DNA from: an uncultured Terrimonas sp.
GTDB lineage: Bacteria; Bacteroidota; Bacteroidia; Chitinophagales; Chitinophagaceae
Length of the DNA stretch: 5,326 bases
Direction: 5' to 3'
Assembly: GCA_946886925.1 (NCBI GenBank)
Contig: CAMPJQ010000232.1
Location: 1 to 5,326 of the forward strand
The translations under genes and the position numbers were made by a program. Position 1 is the first letter of the stretch; each line of letters opens with the position of its first letter. The notes below the pieces were generated by a model. The model was not told where the DNA came from, searched no databases, and saw only the letters and a list, made by a program, of their open reading frames with translations. Of this stretch, positions 1 to 5,326 are shown piece by piece.

Positions 1-54
1 TTACTGTACATATAACTTATATCTTTCTTTTTACTAATCAAAATCCGGGATAGT

Positions 55-104
55 AACTGCATTAAAACTGCAACCCGTATTTTCCAAAAACCCAACCCGT
101 TTTT
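55..104. repeat. Short direct repeats in the leader of the GH32 gene
   Basis: Just upstream of the GH32 start, AACTGCA occurs at 55-61 and again at 66-72, an 11-bp step. CAACCCGT occurs at 71-78 and 93-100, a 22-bp step; the second pair extends to 12 bases with one mismatch (71-82 against 93-104). The steps match about one and two turns of the DNA helix, as expected for sites bound by a regulator on one face. A regulatory role is inference. The repeats are short and could arise by chance in 105 bases of low-complexity leader. No clear TAnnTTTG promoter accompanies them. Confidence 0.35.
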
Positions 105-105
105 A

Positions 106-2328
106 ATGCTAAGAGTATTGTGTTGTTTATCAGTATGCGCCCTGTTGTTTTTATCCTGTAACCACAAAACATCGCTATTTCAGGATGCGGTTGCAACCTG
201 GTCCTTTTCTGACCTGAACGATCAGTCTGGTTTAAACAGCCGGTTGCAGCAGCAGGGAGCAGTTCAATTCATTACACTGTCAGATGATGATAAGCCTGCC
301 CTGCAGAAAAATGGCAGCGACGGCAACGCTGCATATCTTGATGGCAGCTCATGGCTTACTGCGGGTCAGGGAATGAACGGAGAACTTAAAATGCATGGAA
401 GAGGCATATCCATATTTGTAAGAATGAAACCGGACTCTATAAAAGAATATAACCCCTTATTGACAAAGTCCGGAAATGATCAAAATATAGGCTACAGTAT
501 CACCTTGCATAAAAAAGGAGAAGAAGAACTATGCATAGAAGCAATGCTGGGAAGTGATGATATTGGCGGTGCACATCTTTTAAGGTACAAAGTGCCTAAA
601 GAAGAATGGCTGAAGTGGCATGACATCCTGTTTCGCTTCAATGGAAAGAAATCAGAATTATACATAGACGGCATTTTGCGGGACAATGAGGTTACCGAAG
701 GGGAAATCAGGGGCTGGAACCATCACCCGGTGCTGATTGGGGCCCAATATAAGGAGCCTTATACCGATGGCGATATGGCAAAAAATACTATTGAATCTGC
801 TTTTAACGGATGGATCGCTTGTGTAGCTGTCTGGGATCGTTTTTTAGCGGATGAAAAGGCCGCTTCCTTATTCGGTGTGGCAGCGTTGAATCATGATGGA
901 TTGCCGGAATATTATAATGAAAAATACAGGCCGCAATTTCACTTTACGGCAAAAAAGAACTGGTTAAACGACCCTAACGGGCTGGTATATTATGATGGTA
1001 CTTATCATTTGTTTTTTCAGTACATGCCTCCCCACAGGCATGGTGCCTATAAAGACTGGGGACATGCTACCAGCAGGGACCTTATACACTGGACACAAAA
1101 TGAAAACCATATTACGCCGCATAAGGTATGGGGAGGATGCTGGTCAGGATCAGCAGTAGTAGATGTAAATAATGTGTCGGGCTTTCAGTCCGGTAAAGAA
1201 AAACCAATTATTGCTTTCATTACCAATGGGGGTAGTCCCAATGATGGATTTGGCCCAAAATGTACGCAATGCATTGCATATAGCACAAACGGTGGAAATA
1301 CATTTACCTATTATGATCAAAACCCGGTAATTAAGAATATAAACGGGGCCAACCGCGATCCCAAAGTGTTTTGGGATGACGACTCAAAAAAATGGATCAT
1401 GTCGCTCTATATGGACACAGATTATGATTTCGGAATATTTTCATCATCTAACCTGCGGGATTGGGAGCAGCAATCAACTGTTTCTTTAAATCGTATAGCA
1501 GAGTGCCCGGGATTTGAACCCTTTTTTGTTGATGGAGATGAACGCAACAAAAAATGGGTGTTTTCAGGTGCCAATGGTAACTACGTTGTAGGAACTTTTG
1601 ACGGTAAAACATTTAAACCGGAAACAGGTACGATTGTTGGAGACTACGGTAACAATTTATATGCTCCGCAAATATGGAATAATGCTCCTGAAGGTCGCAA
1701 AATTCAGATAGCCTGGCTATCAACAAACAGGTATCCGGGTATGCCATTCGAACAGCAGATGAATTTTCCTACAGAACTTGCATTAAAAACTACACATGAA
1801 GGAATCCGGTTGCTTAGAACACCGGTAAGAGAAATAAGAAATCTTTACGATCCGGAAATCAAATGGCAAAGATCGGTTATCCCGCGGGGTGATAATCCCT
1901 TGCGCGAACTTAAGGGCGATTCGTATGACATGGTTATGGAAATTGACTTGAAAAAATCCAGTTCCTTTGATTTAGGTATCAGGGGCGCAACTATTCAGTA
2001 TGATGCAGTTAAGAAAACAATTCGTTGTGGCGGTGCTGCAGAGCAAAGTGGTTTCCCGCCCGATAAATGGAAGGCTTACATCAGGAAGAACCCGGATCAG
2101 CACAACAATATGGGAGAAGCGCCGCTTGCACCTGTTAATGGAAAAATAAAGCTTCGGGTACTGGTAGATCGTACCACACTCGAAATATATGCTAATGACG
2201 GGCTGATGGTAATGACCTCCTGTTTCAGACCCGATGAAACCAAATGGTATTCCTTGTCTTCTAAGGGAGAAATTAATGTAAGTGCATCCATTCATTCCCT
2301 AAAATCAGCGTGGGCAGTTAACAAATAA
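106..2328 (+). CDS. LamG-like domain plus GH32 beta-fructan hydrolase (levanase/inulinase type), lipoprotein
   Basis: This protein should cleave terminal fructose from beta-fructans (levan, inulin) or sucrose by the retaining GH32 mechanism, anchored as an envelope lipoprotein. Seen: a hydrophobic N-terminus ending FLSC, with Cys18 as the likely lipidation site; a concanavalin/LamG-like beta-sandwich at about residues 29-260; a five-bladed GH32 propeller from about 274 to 575; and a C-terminal GH32 beta-sandwich from about 580 to 740, including DRTTLEIYANDG at 688-699. All three catalytic residues are present: nucleophile Asp289 in WLNDPNG, stabiliser Asp418 in RDP, and acid/base Glu466 in ECP. 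Supporting motifs are FFQYMPP (303-309), WGHATSRDLIHW (318-329) and WSGSA (346-350). The residue before ECP is Ala465, where many family members have Trp. The ATG at 106 is chosen because the signal sequence follows at once; no Shine-Dalgarno is visible. No SusC/SusD partner lies in the window. Family membership is firm; the exact substrate (levan, inulin or sucrose) and endo or exo mode are not settled. Confidence 0.95.
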   Translation: MLRVLCCLSVCALLFLSCNHKTSLFQDAVATWSFSDLNDQSGLNSRLQQQGAVQFITLSDDDKPALQKNGSDGNAAYLDGSSWLTAGQGMNGELKMHGRGISIFVRMKPDSIKEYNPLLTKSGNDQNIGYSITLHKKGEEELCIEAMLGSDDIGGAHLLRYKVPKEEWLKWHDILFRFNGKKSELYIDGILRDNEVTEGEIRGWNHHPVLIGAQYKEPYTDGDMAKNTIESAFNGWIACVAVWDRFLADEKAASLFGVAALNHDGLPEYYNEKYRPQFHFTAKKNWLNDPNGLVYYDGTYHLFFQYMPPHRHGAYKDWGHATSRDLIHWTQNENHITPHKVWGGCWSGSAVVDVNNVSGFQSGKEKPIIAFITNGGSPNDGFGPKCTQCIAYSTNGGNTFTYYDQNPVIKNINGANRDPKVFWDDDSKKWIMSLYMDTDYDFGIFSSSNLRDWEQQSTVSLNRIAECPGFEPFFVDGDERNKKWVFSGANGNYVVGTFDGKTFKPETGTIVGDYGNNLYAPQIWNNAPEGRKIQIAWLSTNRYPGMPFEQQMNFPTELALKTTHEGIRLLRTPVREIRNLYDPEIKWQRSVIPRGDNPLRELKGDSYDMVMEIDLKKSSSFDLGIRGATIQYDAVKKTIRCGGAAEQSGFPPDKWKAYIRKNPDQHNNMGEAPLAPVNGKIKLRVLVDRTTLEIYANDGLMVMTSCFRPDETKWYSLSSKGEINVSASIHSLKSAWAVNK

Positions 2329-2343
2329 ATGATAACTGAATGC

Positions 2344-2368
2344 GCGCAAACTCATTTGCGCCAATTTT
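2344..2368 (+). terminator. Probable intrinsic terminator of the GH32 gene
   Basis: Fifteen bases after the GH32 stop codon, GCGCAAA (2344-2350) and TTTGCGC (2355-2361) form a perfect 7-bp stem with a 4-base CTCA loop. CAA and then four T residues (2365-2368) follow. The position after a stop codon and before a convergent gene fits a terminator. The T tract is short, so termination may be partial. On the minus strand no T tract follows the hairpin, so it is probably not bidirectional. Confidence 0.5.
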
Positions 2369-2430
2369 CAACTTCGGCAAAACAATAAAAATAGCGGCCT
2401 TACCATACCCTGATTGCGGTTTCCCTGCCA

Positions 2431-2823
2431 TTATTTTTTGGGTATCACCTTTTTTCTTTCAGCGGTTACCTTCATTACCCCTTCCGCATTACTGCTGGCA
2501 GTACCTGTTAGTGTGTCGCCTTTATGCTGAAGCTTTACCAGGACGGAATTTCCTTCAACAGAGATCCTGAACTGCACCCGGTTATTCTCCACTTTTACTT
2601 CCTGTGCTGCAAATGTCTGGTAGTCAACCATCACTGTTGCTGCCCATTTGTTACCTGTTCTTTTAAGCTCAATGATACCCTTCTGATATTCATAAGGTGC
2701 TTCTGCTGATTTGTATTCATATATTCCCTCCATTCCCGCAGGAGGATTTACAGGCAGGTGCAAAGCAAATGTTGGCAGGATATAAGCGATCAATGCGCCG
2801 AAAAGGAAAAGGATTGCTTTCAT
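2431..2823 (-). CDS. Small exported beta-rich protein, function unknown
   Basis: A 130-residue protein that I cannot assign to a characterised family. The first 20 residues (MKAILFLFGALIAYILPTFA) look like a signal peptide with probable cleavage after TFA. There is no Cys anywhere, so it is not a lipoprotein; it should be periplasmic or secreted. The mature part of about 110 residues alternates short hydrophobic strands with turns (GIYEYKS, GIIELKRTGNKW, VKVENNRVQFRISVEG, GDTLTGTAS) and ends in a Lys-rich tail. This pattern resembles small lipocalin-like or beta-barrel proteins of Bacteroidota in which a G-x-L-x-G strand pair repeats; that comparison is from memory and is tentative. The ATG at 2823 is supported by the signal peptide and by a promoter-like motif a short way upstream. 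The gene converges with the GH32 gene and lies in the same direction as uvrA, 313 bases downstream of it. It probably has its own promoter. Confidence 0.8.
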   Translation of the reverse strand: MKAILFLFGALIAYILPTFALHLPVNPPAGMEGIYEYKSAEAPYEYQKGIIELKRTGNKWAATVMVDYQTFAAQEVKVENNRVQFRISVEGNSVLVKLQHKGDTLTGTASSNAEGVMKVTAERKKVIPKK

Positions 2824-2847
2824 TGTTTTGCTGTTTTAAGTTCTCTT

Positions 2848-2855
2848 CAAACGTA
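2848..2855 (-). promoter_or_regulatory. Bacteroidota-type -7 element for the small exported protein gene
   Basis: On the minus strand the sequence TACGTTTG is an exact match to the Bacteroidota -7 consensus TAnnTTTG, ending 24 bases before the ATG at 2823. That would give a leader of about 20 bases. A TTTG that could serve as the -33 element lies at 2881-2884 on the same strand. The 25-base gap between the two elements is a little longer than the usual spacing of roughly 17-23, which lowers confidence. The putative -33 element sits inside the loop of the inverted repeat at 2857-2904. Confidence 0.5.
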
Positions 2856-2856
2856 C

Positions 2857-2904
2857 ATGAAATTTTTCATTCATAAAATACAAAGGATGAATGAAAAATT
2901 TTAT
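2857..2904. repeat. AT-rich inverted repeat upstream of the small exported protein gene
   Basis: AAATTTTTCATTCAT at 2860-2874 is the exact reverse complement of ATGAATGAAAAATTT at 2887-2901, a perfect 15-bp palindromic pair separated by 12 bases. Skipping one mismatch extends the arms to 18 positions with 17 matches (2857-2874 and 2887-2904). It lies between the promoter-like -7 motif and the hydrolase relic. It could be an operator for a dimeric regulator, a transcription end signal for the genes upstream on the minus strand, or the edge of a small inserted or deleted segment. The stem is mostly A and T and lacks a strong T tract after it, so a classical terminator is less likely. Confidence 0.7.
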
Positions 2905-3111
2905 AGGAGCTCCTCCTGGCTTTTCTTCCCGAAGCGCCAGTGCGGGGGCGATCACTACCAGCCCATCCACAAGATCGGGGTAGTCCATAGCCGGCCTGCA
3001 GGCAATGGTGGTGTGGCTGCGGTTGGGGCCGACCAAAAAGGTCGTTTCTCTGAAGAACATAGGCGGTGTGAAGTGGGGGGCTTTCCACAGCGGGCTTTGC
3101 AGAGCAGTCAT
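2905..3111 (-). pseudogene. Probable decayed fragment of an alpha/beta hydrolase
   Basis: An open frame on the minus strand reads TTFLVG, then PNRSHT, then TIACRPAMDYPDLVDGLVVIA and PALALREEKP. In intact alpha/beta hydrolases of the lipase/esterase type this region reads LVGHSxGGxIA, followed by a helix with AMDYP and the strand VxGLVxxAPA. The spacing fits within one residue, but the nucleophile elbow GHSxGG is replaced by PNRSHT, so the catalytic Ser context is lost. The recognisable match is about 50 residues, against roughly 250-300 for a complete enzyme. The frame then runs into the inverted repeat and stops near 2836. By hand count the segment is about 60% GC, clearly richer than the flanking genes. 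No lid, catalytic Asp or His region follows. It is best read as a relic left by deletion and small indels. A chance resemblance in a GC-rich spacer remains possible. Confidence 0.4.
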
Positions 3112-3136
3112 TTACGATGCAAAAAAATATGCCCCG

Positions 3137-5326
3137 TTACAGAAACTTCCCTGTATAGCTTTCCTTCACCTTTTTCAAATCTGCCGGAACACCTGCAAAA
3201 ACAACGTTACCCCCTTCATCTCCCGCTTCCGGCCCAAGGTCAATTACCCAGTCGGCACTTTTTATTACATCGGTATTGTGCTCAACCACCCAAATAGAAT
3301 GGCCCTGGTTTATTAATGCATTAAAAGAAGTGAGCAGTTTATTAATATCGTGAAAATGCAGGCCCGTAGTAGGTTCGTCAAAAATGAACAGGATGCTTCC
3401 CTGCGATTTACCTTTTCCCAAAAAAGAAGCCAGCTTAACCCGCTGAGCTTCACCACCGGAAAGGGTATCGCTTGATTGCCCGAGCTTTATATATCCCAGG
3501 CCCACATCGGCAAGAGGTTTTAATTTTGTAATAATGTCTTTTTGCTCCTTAAAAAATTGAAGAGCTTCATCTACACTCATTTCCAATACATCAAAAATAT
3601 TTTTCTCTTTATAAGTTACGGCCAGCACTTCTTCTTTAAATCTTTTCCCATTACAAACTTCGCAGGTAAGGTGCACATCAGCCAAAAACTGCATTTCTAC
3701 CACTTGCTCGCCTTCACCTTTACACGCATCGCAGCGGCCACCTTCCACGTTAAAAGAAAAATGCTTTGGCTGAAAACCATTGATCTTGCCCAATGGCTGT
3801 TTGGCATACAGGTCCCTTATTTCATCGTAGGCTTTAATATAGGTGACAGGATTGCTCCGCGATGATTTACCAATTGGATTTTGGTCCACGAGTTCTACCT
3901 GGCTAACAGCATCAATGTCTCCTGCTATGTTTTTATGCATTCCCACTTTGTCTACGAACTCTCCTTTTAGCTTTTTTAAAGCCGGGTATACGACCTGCTT
4001 TATCAAAGTAGTTTTTCCGCTGCCACTCACCCCGCTTATTACGCACAAAACATTAAGGGGTAATTCAACAGTAATATTGCTGAGGTTGTTTTGACGGGCG
4101 CCTTCCACTACCAGCGACCGTTTCCATTTGCGGACAGCAGCCGGGGGTTCAATTTTTAATTCTCCCTTCAAATATTTTCCTGTAAGACTTTTTGTATTAC
4201 TGGTTAAATCATCATAATCGCCCTCCGCGATTACTTCACCTCCCATGTGGCTTGCCAGGGGGCCCATATCAATAATATGATCTGCTTCCCGCATCATCAT
4301 TTCATCATGCTCCACTACTACTACCGTATTACCCAAATCTCTCAGCTCTTTTAATACCTTTATCAACCTGGCAGTGTCTCTTGAATGCAGCCCGATAGAG
4401 GGTTCATCAAGGATATATAAAGAATTGGTAAGATTGCTGCCCAGGCTCCTGGTTAGCTGAATGCGCTGGCTTTCTCCGCCGCTCAGGCTATTGGCCAGCC
4501 GGTTAAGGCTCAGATAGCCCAGGCCCACATCAAGCAATACCTGTACTCTTTGCCTGATTTCAATAAGCACACGTTTAGCCACCTGTTTATCATAATCGCT
4601 TAGCTGCAGTTCGTCGAACCATTTTTTCAGATCTTTTACCTGCAGTTCGCATAGCTCTCCTATATGCTTTTGGCCAACTTTTACATACAAGGCCTCTTTG
4701 CGCAACCGGTAACCCCTACATTCGGGACAGATCGTTCTTCCGCGATAACGGGATAACAACACACGGTACTGTACCTTATATAAATTCTGTTCTACTTCTT
4801 TAAAAAAATCGTTAATACCATTCACATGAGCATTTCCATTCCATAATTCATCGTACTGCTGTTTGGAAAGATCAATAACAGGCTTATGTACAGGAAAATT
4901 AAAATGCTTTGCACCCCGTATAAACTCATCCTTCCAGCGGCTAAGCTTTTCTCCTTTCCAGGGGGCTACCGCACCTTCATAAACGCTTAGCCGGGGATCC
5001 GGTATTACGAGATCGGCATCAATGCCCAGCACCTGCGAAAATCCTTCACATACTGGACAGGCGCCGTAAGGGTTATTAAATGAAAAAAGATTGGGAACAG
5101 GCTCCTCGAATTTAATGCCGTCTTTTTCAAATCTGCCGGAATACTGTAGCTGTTCTGTACCATTTACTTCAACCACCATTTCTCCTTCACCCTCAAAAAA
5201 AGCTGTACCAACGGAGTCGGACAACCGGTGTATATCATCTTCGTCAAACTCCTTTACCACTATACGGTCAATCAGAATATAAATAAAGTATGATGACTGC
5301 TTATTGGCGAATTTCTTTTTTAATTC
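3137..5326 (-). CDS. uvrA: UvrA-family excinuclease ATPase, 5' part beyond the window edge
   Basis: UvrA is the cytoplasmic DNA-damage-scanning ATPase of nucleotide excision repair; it dimerises and loads UvrB at lesions. The frame is open to the window edge, giving 729 residues. The GTG at 5258-5260 is internal, because residues before it ([10 protein letters not shown]) continue UvrA homology. The first P-loop is therefore outside the window. Seen in protein order: zinc-binding CPVC (codons within 5039-5065) and CPEC (4703-4729); ABC signature LSGGESQR (4463-4486); Walker B [11 protein letters not shown] (4385-4417); second P-loop [10 protein letters not shown] (4004-4033); zinc pairs CDAC (3722-3733) and CEVC (3653-3664); second signature LSGGEAQR (3440-3463); and Walker B [11 protein letters not shown] (3353-3385). 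The protein ends soon after YTGKFL, as UvrA proteins normally do. The stretch before CPEC reads [14 protein letters not shown] instead of the usual RRYxET-type sequence, which suggests a Bacteroidota paralogue rather than the canonical copy. No frameshift is seen. Confidence 0.95.
   Translation of the reverse strand, partial: [729 protein letters not shown]

Noticed and set aside
20..27. TATCTTTC, a near match to the -7 promoter consensus TAnnTTTG upstream of the GH32 gene
   Set aside because: The last base differs and no TTTG lies at the right distance inside the window; such 7-of-8 matches are common in AT-rich leaders.
1972..2295. Minus-strand open frame of 107 codons inside the GH32 gene
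   Set aside because: It is antisense to the conserved C-terminal GH32 domain and shows no protein features of its own.
3030..3044. CGACC and GGTCG hairpin with an A5 loop, as a terminator
   Set aside because: The stem is only 5 bp, has no proper T tract, and lies inside the hydrolase-like frame.
3121..3160. Terminator for uvrA using the T7 run on the minus strand just after the stop codon
   Set aside because: The only nearby stem is TACAG with CTGTA, 5 bp with an 8-base loop and not adjacent to the T run, so it is too weak to call.
2758..3297. Plus-strand open frame of 179 codons across the spacer and the uvrA 3' end
   Set aside because: It overlaps two minus-strand genes, has low-complexity composition with no family features, and is explained as antisense to the relic and uvrA.
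3137..5260. GTG at 5258-5260 as the start of a 707-residue protein
   Set aside because: The frame stays open to the window edge and the residues before the GTG match UvrA, while the first ATP-binding motif is still missing, so the gene starts outside the window.

Overview
The window looks like a chromosomal segment of a Bacteroidota species, most likely a member of the Chitinophagaceae or a close relative. The taxonomic call is an inference from three things: the surface-lipoprotein style of the fructan hydrolase, a TAnnTTTG-type -7 promoter element on the minus strand, and the sequence style of the UvrA protein. Genes lack Shine-Dalgarno sequences, as is usual in this phylum. GC content is moderate, except for a short GC-rich patch around 2905-3111.

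Layout from left to right. Positions 1-105 are a leader with short direct repeats spaced 11 and 22 bp apart. Positions 106-2328 (+) encode a 740-residue lipoprotein, with a LamG/concanavalin-like N-terminal domain fused to a complete family 32 glycoside hydrolase (GH32) for beta-fructan breakdown. A hairpin with a short T tract follows its stop codon and is probably its terminator. Positions 2431-2823 (-) encode a small exported beta-rich protein of unknown function, convergent with the hydrolase. Its 5' side carries an exact TAnnTTTG motif and a 15-bp perfect inverted repeat. Positions 2905-3111 (-) look like a decayed fragment of an alpha/beta hydrolase. Positions 3137-5326 (-) hold most of a UvrA-family excinuclease ATPase, whose N-terminal ATP-binding half lies beyond the right edge.

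The genes do not form an obvious pathway. The GH32 enzyme would work at the cell envelope on fructans. UvrA works in the cytoplasm in nucleotide excision repair or a related DNA-scanning role. The small exported protein has no assignable job. No SusC/SusD pair, fructokinase, mobile element, CRISPR array, tRNA or rRNA was seen. I found no convincing evidence of a new multi-gene system. The points most worth a second look are the hydrolase relic, the inverted repeat overlapping the putative promoter, and the signs that this UvrA is a paralogue rather than the canonical copy.
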